A stretch of 64,000 nt of DNA from BOKV01 sp049289295 (GCA_049289295.1 JBATLL010000102.1:122438-186437); one strand, 5' to 3'; positions 44,225 through 53,583 are shown, counted from the stretch's first letter. Program-made: numbers and translations. Notes: generated from the letters alone by a model not told the origin.

Positions 44225-47014
44225 CTATTCCGCTGCCTCGCTTTGTGTCGATGGAAGCACCCGCGCAGCGCAGAACTTGAATTCCGGTATCTTGCCGAAC
44301 GGATCGAGTTTGGGGTTGGTCAGCCGGTTGGCCGGGCTTTCATTGAAGCAGAACGGGATGAACACCATGCCGTCAGCAACTTCGCGGTCAGCACGCAGAA
44401 CCGCTTCCACCGCACCACGCCTTGTCTCCACGCGGATCATGCCGCCGGCAGTAAATCCGCGTTTCTCGATCTCGCGCGGGTTCATCGCGGCAATGCCCTC
44501 CGGCTCGATCGTGTCCAGCACGCCTGCCCGGCGTGTCATCGCACCCGTATGCCAGTGCTCCAGCAGGCGACCGGTGGTCAGCACCATCGGATATTCATCA
44601 TCGGGCACTTCGTCGGGTGCCAGAAGGTCCGCCGGCACGATGCGACCACGTCCATCGGCGGTTGGGAAACTTTCGCGGAACAGGATTGCATTGCCGGGCC
44701 TGTCCGGCGCATCGGCTGGATAGGTAACCGCATCCTCGCGCTCAAGCCTCTCCCAGGCAATGTTCTTGAGCGACGGCATCACCAGTTGCATTTCGCCATA
44801 AACTTCCGAGATATGTCCGTAGTTCCAGCCAAGTCCAAGCCCATTGGCAATGTCCCTTACCAGTTCCCAGTCCTGTCTCGCTTCGCCCGGCAGCGAAATG
44901 GCCGGACGCCCGATCTGGACCTGGCGGTTGGTGTTGGTGTAGGTGCCCAGCTTCTCCGCATGTGCTGAAGCTGGAAACACAACATCGGCGTGCCAGGCAG
45001 TCTCCGTCAGGAAAATGTCCTGCACGACAAGATGCTCAAGATGCGCCAGCGCTTCGCGCGCATGGATCTGGTCCGGGTCCGACATGGCCGGGTTCTCACC
45101 CATTACATACATGCCCTTTATCTCACCGGCATGGATCGCATCCATGATCTCGACAACTGTCAGGCCGCGCTTTGGATCGAGCGTGCGGCCCCACAGGTCG
45201 ACATAGCCTGCGCGAATGTCCGGGTTTTCGACCGACTTGTAGTCCGGGAAGAACATCGGAATGAGACCGGCGTCGGACGCGCCCTGCACATTGTTCTGGC
45301 CACGCAGGGGATGAAGCCCTGTTCCCTCGCGACCGATCTGGCCGGTCGTCAGCGCAAGTGCAATAAGGCACCGTGCATTGTCCGTTCCGTGCGTGTGCTG
45401 CGACACGCCCATGCCCCAGAAGATCAGTGATCGTTCCGCCCTGGCATAGGTCCTGGCGATCTCGCGGATCTGGCTGGCCGCAATGCCGCAAACCTCTTCC
45501 ATCGCTTCGGGCGAGAAATCACGCACCTTTTCCTTCAGCGCCTCGAAGCCTGACACATGTGCCTGGATGAACTGCTCATCATGCAGTTTCTCCTCCACGA
45601 TGACGTGTAGCATGGCATTGAGAAGTGCCACATCGGTTCCCGGCTTGAACTGGATCGCATGGGTGGCATGGCGCATCAGCGCCTGCTTGCGCGGATCCAT
45701 GATGATCAGCTTTGCGCCGCGCTTTGCCGCCTGCTTGAGATAGGTGGCAGCAACGGGGTGGTTCGTGTTCGGGCGCGCGCCGATGACAATGATGCAATCG
45801 GCAATCTCGGCGTCTGTAAAGGGTGCCGAAACCGCGCCAGACCCGATTCCCTCCAGAAGCGCAGCAACGGACGAAGCATGGCAAAGCCGCGTGCAATGGT
45901 CGACATTGTTGGTGCCGAAACCCTGACGCACCAGTTTCTGGAACAGATAGGCTTCCTCGTTGGAACCTTTCGCCGAGCCAAAGCCCGCCAGCGCCGAACC
46001 GCCATCGCGTTCCAGGATGGTCTTCAGCCCGCCAACGGCAACCGCCATTGCCTCTTCCCAGCTCGCCTCGCGAAACACGGTCAGCGGATCAACGCCCTTG
46101 AGGTCGATCTCGCCATGCTTTGGTGCATCTTCGCGCCGGATCAGCGGCTTTGTCAGCCGCTCTGGATGGCGAACATAATCAAAGCCGAAGCGGCCCTTCA
46201 CACAGAGCCGGTTTTCATTCGCCGGGCCATTGCGCCCGTCAATCTGCACGATCCGGTCATCCTTGACATAGACCTTGGTCTGGCAGCCGACACCACAATA
46301 GGGGCAGACCGAATCCACGACCTTGTCGAAATCATCAACGGCACGTTTCGTGCCGCCATCATCCATCAGTGTCTTCTCGTAAAGGGCACCGGTCGGGCAG
46401 GCCTGGACGCATTCGCCGCATGTCACGCAGGTCGACATGCCCATCGGATCATGAAGATCAAACACCGGTGCTGCATGGCTGCCACGCTGGCCCATGCCGA
46501 TCACGTCATTGACCTGGACTTCCCGGCAGGCGCGCACGCAGGCGCCGCAGGCAATGCAGGCATCCAGGTTGACCGCAATCGCCGGATTGGTCGTGTCGTG
46601 CGCCGCCACTTCATCCTTGCCGAACTTGGACGGCAGACGATCGCTGCCGGCAATGCCGAACGATCCGGCCCAGTTCCAGAAGTCGGCTTGCGGATCAACG
46701 CTTTCTTCCTGCGGGCGCATGTCGGCTGCCAGCAGTTCGAAAACCATGCGTCGCGACTTGTCTGCGCGTTCACTGGCCGTGTTGACCTTCATGCCCGGCG
46801 TCGGCTTGCGAATGCATGAGGCGGCCAGCACGCGCTCGCCCTCGATTTCGACCATGCAGGCGCGGCAATTGCCATCGGCGCGGTAGCCGGGCTTGTCGAG
46901 ATGACACAGGTGGGGAATGCGCGTTCCCTCGCGCTTTGCCACTTCCCAGATGCTCTCATCGGCCTGCGCTGTGACCTGTTTGCCGTCCAGCGTGAAGGTG
47001 ATCGGGTTCGACAT
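44225..47014 (-). CDS. fdh1A: NAD-linked formate dehydrogenase, catalytic alpha subunit
   Basis: A 929-residue molybdenum- or tungsten-bis-pterin enzyme. Order: N-terminal [2Fe-2S] domain (Cys37, 50, 53, 67), NuoG-like and ferredoxin 4Fe-4S region (CIACGACVRAC, CVTCGECVQAC), a further 4Fe-4S site (CPYCGVGC with NRLCVKG), and the pterin domain. The metal-binding Cys is in HCTRLCHASSV. It oxidises formate to CO2 and passes electrons to the FMN/NAD subunit encoded just upstream. It fits the two-subunit FDH1 type of methylotrophs. No maturation gene (fdhD) is in the window. The ATG shares one base with the beta-subunit stop. Confidence 0.92.
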   Translation of the reverse strand: MSNPITFTLDGKQVTAQADESIWEVAKREGTRIPHLCHLDKPGYRADGNCRACMVEIEGERVLAASCIRKPTPGMKVNTASERADKSRRMVFELLAADMRPQEESVDPQADFWNWAGSFGIAGSDRLPSKFGKDEVAAHDTTNPAIAVNLDACIACGACVRACREVQVNDVIGMGQRGSHAAPVFDLHDPMGMSTCVTCGECVQACPTGALYEKTLMDDGGTKRAVDDFDKVVDSVCPYCGVGCQTKVYVKDDRIVQIDGRNGPANENRLCVKGRFGFDYVRHPERLTKPLIRREDAPKHGEIDLKGVDPLTVFREASWEEAMAVAVGGLKTILERDGGSALAGFGSAKGSNEEAYLFQKLVRQGFGTNNVDHCTRLCHASSVAALLEGIGSGAVSAPFTDAEIADCIIVIGARPNTNHPVAATYLKQAAKRGAKLIIMDPRKQALMRHATHAIQFKPGTDVALLNAMLHVIVEEKLHDEQFIQAHVSGFEALKEKVRDFSPEAMEEVCGIAASQIREIARTYARAERSLIFWGMGVSQHTHGTDNARCLIALALTTGQIGREGTGLHPLRGQNNVQGASDAGLIPMFFPDYKSVENPDIRAGYVDLWGRTLDPKRGLTVVEIMDAIHAGEIKGMYVMGENPAMSDPDQIHAREALAHLEHLVVQDIFLTETAWHADVVFPASAHAEKLGTYTNTNRQVQIGRPAISLPGEARQDWELVRDIANGLGLGWNYGHISEVYGEMQLVMPSLKNIAWERLEREDAVTYPADAPDRPGNAILFRESFPTADGRGRIVPADLLAPDEVPDDEYPMVLTTGRLLEHWHTGAMTRRAGVLDTIEPEGIAAMNPREIEKRGFTAGGMIRVETRRGAVEAVLRADREVADGMVFIPFCFNESPANRLTNPKLDPFGKIPEFKFCAARVLPSTQSEAAE

Positions 47015-48756
47015 TACATTTCCTCCCGGAAATAGGTCAGCAGATGATTGACCGGATTGGGGGCAGCCTGGCCCAGACCGCAGATCGATGAATCGCGCAT
47101 CACCTGCTCGATGTCGCGGATTGTGGCCTCATCAGCTGTTCCGGACTTGCCAAGCAGGGCGACGAGTTTTTCGGTTCCGCCCCGGCACGGCGTGCACTGT
47201 CCGCAGCTTTCATGCTTGAAGAAGTTGAGTGTGTTGATGACGGCATCCTTGACACTGTCCTTGTCGGACAGGATGACGATGGCGTGGCTGCCGACGAACG
47301 AATTCAGCTTGGCCAGCTCGCCACCGAAATCGAGCGGAATATCGCCCATCGAGGCTGGCAGCACGCCACCCGATGCGCCGCCTGGATAGTAGGCCTTGAA
47401 CGCATGTCCCTCGGCCATGCCGCCGCAATGTTCCTCGATCAGTTCGCGCACCGTGATGCCCGCTGGTGCCAGCTTGACGCCCGGGTTCTTGACACGGCCG
47501 GACACCGACCATGAACGCAGGCCCGCATGCCACTCGCCTGCCGCATCGCGCTTGCCCTGATCGGCAAACCATTTCGGCCCCTTCTCTACGATATCACGCA
47601 GCCACCACAGCGTTTCAACATTGTGATTGAGTGTCGGGCGACCAAACAGGCCGACCTCCGCGATATAGGGCGGGCGATGGCGCGGAATGCCACGCTTGCC
47701 TTCGATGGATTCGATCATCGCCGACTCTTCGCCGCAGATATAGGCTCCAGCACCGCGCCGCAGTTCGATGAATCCAGGTGTCACCAGGCCGCGTTTTTCA
47801 AGCGCGGCAATCTCGTTGCGCAGGATCGCCAGCACCGCCGGATATTCGTCGCGCATGTAAAGATAGATACGCTCAGCTTCGACGAAATGCGCGGCGATCA
47901 GCGCGCCTTCGAATAGCCTGTGCGGATCGCGCTCCAGATAATAGCGATCCTTGAAGGTTCCAGGTTCGCCCTCATCGCCATTGATCGTCATCAGGCGCGG
48001 CCCTGCATAGCCCTGCACGAACTTCCATTTCATGTGGGCTGGAAAGCCAGCGCCGCCCAGACCCCGCAAGCCTGAATCCTTCAGAAGTTCCAGCATCGCG
48101 GAAAAACCGATCGCGCCAGTGCGGATTCGCGCCAGCAGGTCATAGCCGCCAGATCCCAGATAGGCGGTCAGACCAGCATACCCAGTCTCGTTCGGACCGA
48201 CATCCTTGTTGGTGGAAGCGGACTTTGCCAGCGAGATCAGTTCGCCTGCATTGGCATTACCGACTTCCATATCGCCGATGCGTGCCGCAGGTGCCACGTC
48301 GCAACCGCCCATGCAGGGTGCCCGGGCAATGCGCACGCGCGCCGGGTCCGTGCCGCGCTTCAGTTCCGCAATCAGCGTTTCAGCGCCTGCCATCATGCAG
48401 GAAAGCGAATCGCAAACACGAATGGTCAGCGGTGCCGGTGGCTGCTCACCCTCTTTCACTATGTCAAAATGGTCATAGAAGGAGGCGGTTTCGTAAACTT
48501 CGGCCTGTGAAATGCGCATGATCTCGCCAAGCGCGCGCAGGTGGGCGGCGGACAGGTGGCCGTTCGCGTCCTGAATACGGTGCAGATACTCGATCAGGAG
48601 GTCACGGCGCAGCGGCATGTCGCCAATGAGCGCCGATACTTCGCCAAGCGCGCGATCATCGAGCGGGCGGCCCTTTGCCTGGAATTTCCGGCCCTTGCCG
48701 CCACCCCTTCTCCCATCGGAATTGCGTTTCGCTTCCGTCTTGCCTGCCATATCCAT
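47014..48756 (-). CDS. fdh1B: Formate dehydrogenase beta subunit, NuoE-NuoF fusion
   Basis: A 580-residue protein. Residues about 30-180 are NuoE-like with [2Fe-2S] cysteines (CDSLSC, APCMGGC). The rest is NuoF-like: FMN/NAD region GLRGLGGAGFP and INGDEGEPGTFKDRY, and a 4Fe-4S site ESCGQCTPCRGGT with a later Cys (SSICGLGQ). It accepts electrons from the alpha subunit and reduces NAD. The fusion replaces the separate FdsG and FdsB of other formate dehydrogenases. Residues 10-30 are an Arg/Gly/Lys-rich tail (RRGGGKGRK) not seen in NuoE. It is the first gene of the pair and is divergent from the BHMT-type gene. Confidence 0.9.
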   Translation of the reverse strand: MDMAGKTEAKRNSDGRRGGGKGRKFQAKGRPLDDRALGEVSALIGDMPLRRDLLIEYLHRIQDANGHLSAAHLRALGEIMRISQAEVYETASFYDHFDIVKEGEQPPAPLTIRVCDSLSCMMAGAETLIAELKRGTDPARVRIARAPCMGGCDVAPAARIGDMEVGNANAGELISLAKSASTNKDVGPNETGYAGLTAYLGSGGYDLLARIRTGAIGFSAMLELLKDSGLRGLGGAGFPAHMKWKFVQGYAGPRLMTINGDEGEPGTFKDRYYLERDPHRLFEGALIAAHFVEAERIYLYMRDEYPAVLAILRNEIAALEKRGLVTPGFIELRRGAGAYICGEESAMIESIEGKRGIPRHRPPYIAEVGLFGRPTLNHNVETLWWLRDIVEKGPKWFADQGKRDAAGEWHAGLRSWSVSGRVKNPGVKLAPAGITVRELIEEHCGGMAEGHAFKAYYPGGASGGVLPASMGDIPLDFGGELAKLNSFVGSHAIVILSDKDSVKDAVINTLNFFKHESCGQCTPCRGGTEKLVALLGKSGTADEATIRDIEQVMRDSSICGLGQAAPNPVNHLLTYFREEM

Positions 48757-49053
48757 GATGCAGTCCCTTGTTCGACCCGTGACCCGCCAGCAGCAGGATT
48801 AACCGTTGCGTGGAGTTTGGCGCGGACTGCTTGCGGCTTATTTACGTGCGCAAGCGGCATCGTGGTCGAAGCCGACACCTGCCGGGAACCCTGTCCGGCC
48901 CGGAAGCTCATGCGAACTCCCTGTTCGACTGGTACCACAACACCCGGCGATGACAAATCCCGATGCGGCGCAAAAAACGCCTGATTGCGCCATCCTGCAA
49001 ATCCATTATGGACTTCACATAAAGAAATCTTTATATACTGATGCAACCTCTCC
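48757..49053. promoter_or_regulatory. Divergent control region, formate dehydrogenase / betaine-homocysteine methyltransferase genes
   Basis: 297 bases between divergent starts without a gene. It contains the palindrome at 49019-49034 close to the plus-strand gene and an inverted repeat GCTTGCG...CGCAAGC (48829-48855, 13-base loop) nearer the formate dehydrogenase side. Confidence 0.5.
49019..49034. promoter_or_regulatory. A/T-rich palindrome, probable operator (copy 1)
   Basis: ATAAAGA-AA-TCTTTAT, 7-base arms, 20 bases before the ATG at 49054. The same 16 bases occur within the longer palindrome at 62861-62880, upstream of the methyl-H4folate methyltransferase gene. It resembles, from memory, motifs assigned to ArsR-family regulators of S-adenosylhomocysteine and methionine metabolism (SahR-like) in alphaproteobacteria. 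Confidence 0.7.
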
Positions 49054-50088
49054 ATGGATGATTTCGCAATGAACCCCAATACCGATCCGCTTTCCCTTCT
49101 CCTGGCCGAAAAGGGCGTGCTGCTCGCCGACGGCGCAACCGGCACCACCCTGTTTGCAATGGGCCTCACTTCTGGCGAGGCACCAGAACTGTGGAACGAG
49201 TCGAAGCCGGACAATATTCGCAAGCTGCACCAGGATTTCGTCGATGCCGGCTCAGACATCATCCTCACCAATTCGTTTGGTGGCACCCGCCAGCGCCTGA
49301 AGCTGCATGACGCGCAGGACCGGGTCCATGAACTCAACCGGTTGGCCGCTGCCATAGCCCGCGATGTCGCTGACAATGCGCCGCGCAAGGTGATTGTTGC
49401 CGGGTCCATTGGCCCGACCGGTGAACTGTTCGAACCCATGGGCGCGCTCACGCATGACGTTGCCGTATCCGCCTTTCGCGAACAGATGGAAGGGCTCAGG
49501 GATGGCGGTGTTGACGTCCTGTGGATTGAAACCATGTCCTCGGCAGAGGAAATCTGCGCAGCGGCCGAAGCTGCAATCGCAACCGGCCTTCCCTACGTCT
49601 TCACCGCTTCCTTCGACACGGCGGGAAAGACCATGATGGGTCTGGCGCCCAAGGATATTCACGGCGTCCATGTACAGCTGGTGGGCCATCCGCTCGCCGT
49701 TGGCGCAAACTGCGGCGTCGGCGCTTCAGATCTGCTTTCATCCGTTCTCGACATGACATCCGCAAACCCCGAGGCAGTGGTCGTTGCCAAGGCAAATTGC
49801 GGCATTCCGGTCGTGAAGGGTGACAAGGTTGAATATACGGGTACGCCCGAACTCATGTCCGAATATGCCTGCCTCGCCATCGATTCGGGCGCGCGTATCA
49901 TCGGCGGCTGCTGTGGCACTGGATGCGACCACCTGCGCGCGATGCGCATTGCAATCGACACACATGAAAAAGGCGACCGTCCGGACGTAGCAAGGATCGA
50001 GGCCATAGTAGGCCCGATGCGCAACAAGACTTCGGCTGCCAACGACGCGCAGCCCCGGCGCGAAAGAGGCGGACGCCGGCGCAGCTGA
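49054..50088 (+). CDS. Betaine-homocysteine S-methyltransferase-type enzyme
   Basis: A 344-residue TIM-barrel methyltransferase. It has the homocysteine-binding start LADGATGTTLFAMGL and the zinc cysteines in GANCGVG and GGCCGTGC. Members transfer a methyl group from glycine betaine (BHMT), S-methylmethionine or other donors to homocysteine; the length and context favour the betaine type of alphaproteobacteria. The product would be dimethylglycine when betaine is the donor, which the flavoproteins at 1-4978 could use. ATGs at 49054 and 49069 are both possible starts. The C-terminal RRERGGRRRS is a basic tail outside the barrel. Confidence 0.82.
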   Translation: MDDFAMNPNTDPLSLLLAEKGVLLADGATGTTLFAMGLTSGEAPELWNESKPDNIRKLHQDFVDAGSDIILTNSFGGTRQRLKLHDAQDRVHELNRLAAAIARDVADNAPRKVIVAGSIGPTGELFEPMGALTHDVAVSAFREQMEGLRDGGVDVLWIETMSSAEEICAAAEAAIATGLPYVFTASFDTAGKTMMGLAPKDIHGVHVQLVGHPLAVGANCGVGASDLLSSVLDMTSANPEAVVVAKANCGIPVVKGDKVEYTGTPELMSEYACLAIDSGARIIGGCCGTGCDHLRAMRIAIDTHEKGDRPDVARIEAIVGPMRNKTSAANDAQPRRERGGRRRS

Positions 50089-50098
50089 TGCCGCAAAG

Positions 50099-50137
50099 AA
50101 CAAGGGCAGCCATCTGGCCGCCCTCGTTGCCGTTTTT
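50099..50137 (+). terminator. Terminator after the methyltransferase gene
   Basis: AAC-A-AGGGC-A-GCC, loop ATCT, GGC-C-GCCCT-C-GTT, then GCCGTTTTT. The stem has two or three mismatches and ends in a T-run. It is 11 bases past the stop and 18 bases before the convergent VWA gene stop. Confidence 0.7.
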
Positions 50138-50154
50138 CACAATCATACGGCTGC

Positions 50155-52212
50155 TCAGTTGCTGCCGCTCAGGCCCCGCGCCAGGCGCACAAGCTTGAGG
50201 AACTCGGAGCGGTAGCCATATGGGTCATCGCCGCGCGCGCCTGCCGCCAGTTTACCGATCGCCTCATAGCTGTAGTCGTCCACGGCACTTGTTCCGCGCA
50301 ATTTCTGGCCAAATGCAGCCACTGCAACCGAGAAGCGCACGTCCTGAGGCGCTGAGGAAAGCTCGTCCACACCATTTTGGGGTGTCACCGCGATTTCCGT
50401 CAGTTCGCTACGGCTTTCGCCCGGCTTCTTCGCCCGCATTTTCAGGAAAGCGATCTCGTCGGATGACGAGGCGGCCTGCGCAGGCTTGTCTTCACCGTAG
50501 CGCAAGGCGCTGACCGACACTGCGGGGCTGCCGACCGGAACGATTTCATAAATCGCCGTTACCGTATGGCCGGACCCGATGTCGCCCGCATCCACCCGGT
50601 CATTGTTGAAGTCCTCGCGATCGAGGGCGCGGGTCTCGAAGCCGATCTGGCGATATTCGGCGACCTTGGCCGGATTGAACTCGATCTGGAACTTCACATC
50701 GGAAGCAATCGGGAATAGCGATGAGGCGGCTTCCTGAACCAGCGTCTTCTCAGCTTCCGCCAGTGTGTCGATATAGGCGGCAACACCATTTCCGTTCTGG
50801 GCCAGCACCTGCATGAGCTGATCATTGTAATTGCCCTGCCCGAACCCGAACACCGACAGGAAAACGCCACTCTTGCGCTTTGCCTCGATCATCCGCTTCA
50901 GGCTTTCATCATCACTGGCACCGACATTGAAATCGCCATCCGTGGCCAGCATGACGCGGTTCACGCCTTCCTTGACAAAAGCCTTCTCTGCCAAGCGATA
51001 GGCTTCCTCTATGCCCGACGCACCGGCTGTCGATCCACCGGGTTGCAGCCTGTCCATCGCTGTCAGGATCGTTGCCTTGTCGCTGGCCCTGGTTGGTTCA
51101 AGAACTGTGCCCGCATTGCCTGCATAGGTAACGATGGACACCGTATCGTTCGGGTTCAGCCGGTCGACCAGCAGGCGGAAAGCGGCCTTGAGCAACGGTA
51201 GCTTGTCCGGTGCATCCATGGAACCTGAAACGTCGAGCAGGAACACCAGGTTGGCTCTCGGACGGGTTGCCGGAACCAGATCATAGCCCTTGACCGAAAT
51301 GTGCAGCAATTGCGTATCGGCGTTCCAAGGCGTCGGCATCAGTGTCACATTCGCCTTGAAAGGCGTGTCGGCACTTTCGGGCCCCGCCCAGTCATAGGGG
51401 AAGTAATTGACCATCTCCTCAACCCGCACGCTCTGCGGTTCCGGCAGGCGACCTTCATTCAGCGAACGGCGCACAAGCGAATAGGAAGCCGTATCCACAT
51501 CGGCTGAAAAGGTGGAAACCGGCTCCTCGCTCACGATTTTCAGCGGGTTGGTGTCGAACTTCTCGAGCCTGTCACGTTCTTCCCTGCTCTCACTGGGCTC
51601 GCTCGCAGGCGGGACTGGCCGTGGCATTACATAGCCATCCGCACTGGCAACAGGCTGGTCCCGCACTGCCGCCGAACGCGACATCAGCTTTTTTTCAGGG
51701 CGCAGCGCATCAAGCAACAATCCACGAACTTTGGATTCCGCCACCGGGCTTGGCGGCACTGCTTGTGGTTCTGGCGCGGCAAGGACCGCCACTTCCTGCT
51801 GTGTCTGCTGGCGCGCGTCCTCCTCATCCGTTCTGGAAGCGGCCTCCCCAATGGCTTGAACTTCGTCCTTTTTCGTCGCTCCACCAGAAACCACCGGTCC
51901 GAATTCGCGAACGGCTGCGTTCTCCTGAAGCAGGTTCCATGAAACATATCCACCAATTGGCAGGATAAGCAGCGTGGCCAGCGCTGTGCTGGTGGCCAGA
52001 CGGTTCTTCATCATCACTTGTCTCCAATGACTGGTTGCATTGGAGATGAGACGATGCACCAGGCCCAATCCTTGGGTCGGTACTGCATTTTTCTGTTCGC
52101 CTGCGGCATCGAACGCTGCCATTGCCGCGGCCAGCGCCGCTTCGCGCGCTTGCGCCCGTGGTTCAGGCGTGGCCTTCTTGCCAAGGGAATTGAGACGGTC
52201 TTCCATCTTCAC
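50155..52212 (-). CDS. Membrane-anchored von Willebrand factor type A domain protein
   Basis: A 685-residue protein. One membrane helix at about 72-94 (LATSTALATLLILPIGGYVS) follows a cytoplasmic N-terminus with sequence features of anti-sigma-like regulators. After a low-complexity stretch (residues about 110-210) comes a YfbK-like N-domain and a VWA domain with the MIDAS motif DVSGSMD. The C-terminal domain (YGEDKPAQA...) matches the family extension. Its ATG overlaps the sigma factor stop (ATGA), so it is probably made with the ECF sigma factor and may hold it at the membrane. Its outside partner is unknown. Confidence 0.88.
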   Translation of the reverse strand: MKMEDRLNSLGKKATPEPRAQAREAALAAAMAAFDAAGEQKNAVPTQGLGLVHRLISNATSHWRQVMMKNRLATSTALATLLILPIGGYVSWNLLQENAAVREFGPVVSGGATKKDEVQAIGEAASRTDEEDARQQTQQEVAVLAAPEPQAVPPSPVAESKVRGLLLDALRPEKKLMSRSAAVRDQPVASADGYVMPRPVPPASEPSESREERDRLEKFDTNPLKIVSEEPVSTFSADVDTASYSLVRRSLNEGRLPEPQSVRVEEMVNYFPYDWAGPESADTPFKANVTLMPTPWNADTQLLHISVKGYDLVPATRPRANLVFLLDVSGSMDAPDKLPLLKAAFRLLVDRLNPNDTVSIVTYAGNAGTVLEPTRASDKATILTAMDRLQPGGSTAGASGIEEAYRLAEKAFVKEGVNRVMLATDGDFNVGASDDESLKRMIEAKRKSGVFLSVFGFGQGNYNDQLMQVLAQNGNGVAAYIDTLAEAEKTLVQEAASSLFPIASDVKFQIEFNPAKVAEYRQIGFETRALDREDFNNDRVDAGDIGSGHTVTAIYEIVPVGSPAVSVSALRYGEDKPAQAASSSDEIAFLKMRAKKPGESRSELTEIAVTPQNGVDELSSAPQDVRFSVAVAAFGQKLRGTSAVDDYSYEAIGKLAAGARGDDPYGYRSEFLKLVRLARGLSGSN

Positions 52213-52805
52213 TTCTCCCTTTCCTCTTCAATCAATGGCTTCAGTTGCTTGCGCGCTGCATGCAGGTGATAGGACACGGTGCCTTCGGCAACCTCCATGA
52301 TCTGCGCGGCCTCGCCATGCGAAAGCCCGTCGCCATGCACCAGCATGACCGCCATCCGCTGTTTGTCGGGAAGGCGGTTGACTGCGCTCCAGAGGCTGAC
52401 ATCGCTGTCAGCCTCACCTTCCTGTCGCTCGCTCAGCCATTCGCCCGATACCATCATGTGCAGCGCCAGCCCTTCCATCTTGCGCGCCTCGCGCCGCTCG
52501 GAACGTTGCAGGTCGGTCGCCGCATTGATGGTCATCCGGTACAGCCAGGTTGAAAAGGCACCCTCGCCTTTCCATTGGCGGATCGCATTGCCGAGTTTCA
52601 GGCAAACCATCTGCGCCACTTCCTCGGCCTGGTCCCGATTGCGGGTCCAGCGCCAGGCAGTGCGGAAAATGAAATCATACTTATGCGACACGAGTTGGCC
52701 GAATGCCGCGCGATCACCATTGCTGGCCAACACCGCAAGCGCATGTTCATCGCTCTCCGGCTTGCCCATCATGTTTCCCGAACGCGCAGTCTGTTCAGCC
52801 AGCAT
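52209..52805 (-). CDS. ECF-type RNA polymerase sigma factor
   Basis: A 198-residue sigma-70 family protein of the extracytoplasmic class: region 2 (FIFRTAWRWTRNRDQAEEVAQ) and region 4 (AVNRLPDKQRMAVMLVHGDGL, then EGTVSYHLHAARKQL). The start used is the ATG at 52805, with GGAG upstream; another ATG lies 4 codons earlier. It is coupled to the VWA gene. The 13-mer GACCCAAGGATTG (minus strand) lies 38 bases upstream and again inside the VWA gene. Confidence 0.9.
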   Translation of the reverse strand: MLAEQTARSGNMMGKPESDEHALAVLASNGDRAAFGQLVSHKYDFIFRTAWRWTRNRDQAEEVAQMVCLKLGNAIRQWKGEGAFSTWLYRMTINAATDLQRSERREARKMEGLALHMMVSGEWLSERQEGEADSDVSLWSAVNRLPDKQRMAVMLVHGDGLSHGEAAQIMEVAEGTVSYHLHAARKQLKPLIEEEREK

Positions 52806-52866
52806 CAGATCTCCCATTTGTCATTGGACGATGCCAATCGGGCAATCCTTGGGTCAATGGCGAAAA

Positions 52867-53583
52867 TTATTTGTCGCGATGAAATGCGCGCATGTGAAAC
52901 TGCAATTGCGCGTCCGGGTACCGGTTTTCCAGCCCGACCGGACATGCATTTCGGGCCGTGCAACCACCATTCATGCAGTCCGGACCAGTTGAATCAGTTT
53001 GTGAGCCACGCCGTTCATCGAGATAGGAATGACACAGCGGTACATCATATCCAGAATGCGAAAAAGCAGTTACAGGACAAGTATTTAGACAGGGTTTCCC
53101 AACACAAGCATCGCAAGGGTGAATCAATTCATCAACACGTTGAATCGGTTTCTCAACTGACGCAGGGATGATGGCCGCCCTGAGCGCAAACCATAGACCG
53201 TAGTCCGGATGGATCAGAACGCCGAGCGGCGACGGCTTTGCTCCCATCGCCCGCATCGCCCAGCGCTGGAACGCAAAGACCTTCGACCCAAACGGAAACA
53301 GCGCCTCCGCGCCAGGGCCTCCATCAGCTAGCGCTTCCTGCACAACCCGTTCGGTCCAGCGGTTCATGGGGTCCGCCTCGCCATCGTCCATTTCAGGTGC
53401 CAGCGAAAGCGCTTCCCACATCGCGCTGCCCCGACTGCCAAGCAGGAGCGCATGCCTGCCCGAAAGTCGCGTCACACCAGCACATTCATCGGCTCTGATC
53501 GTGAACCAGCCGAACGGCAAAATGCCAAGAGGCGCCAACCTTTCGGAAAGCGCCTCCTGGAAACTTCTCGCATCCTGTACCAT
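52867..53583 (-). CDS. Iron-sulfur protein, QueG/ferredoxin-like, possible corrinoid reactivator
   Basis: A 238-residue protein with two cysteine clusters near the C-terminus: CDACVGKPCLNTCPV and CMNGGCTARNACPVG, fit for two [4Fe-4S] centres. The arrangement is like the Fe-S part of epoxyqueuosine reductase (QueG), but no cobalamin-binding or catalytic QueG domain is evident upstream. The start used is the ATG at 53583 (GGGGTG upstream). It follows mttB2 by 103 bases on the same strand. Oxidised Co(II) corrinoids in methyltransferase systems need a reductive activator with two 4Fe-4S clusters (RamA in methanogens), so this may be a counterpart. No activity is known. Confidence 0.7.
   Translation of the reverse strand: MVQDARSFQEALSERLAPLGILPFGWFTIRADECAGVTRLSGRHALLLGSRGSAMWEALSLAPEMDDGEADPMNRWTERVVQEALADGGPGAEALFPFGSKVFAFQRWAMRAMGAKPSPLGVLIHPDYGLWFALRAAIIPASVEKPIQRVDELIHPCDACVGKPCLNTCPVTAFSHSGYDVPLCHSYLDERRGSQTDSTGPDCMNGGCTARNACPVGLENRYPDAQLQFHMRAFHRDK

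Noticed and set aside
45659..46819. 386-codon plus-strand open frame
   Set aside because: Antisense to the formate dehydrogenase alpha subunit, which has all cofactor motifs in frame.
52867..53583. Bona fide epoxyqueuosine reductase (queG)
   Set aside because: Only the Fe-S part is similar; at 238 residues it is shorter than QueG and I could not see the cobalamin-binding domain. Kept as an Fe-S protein of unknown function.
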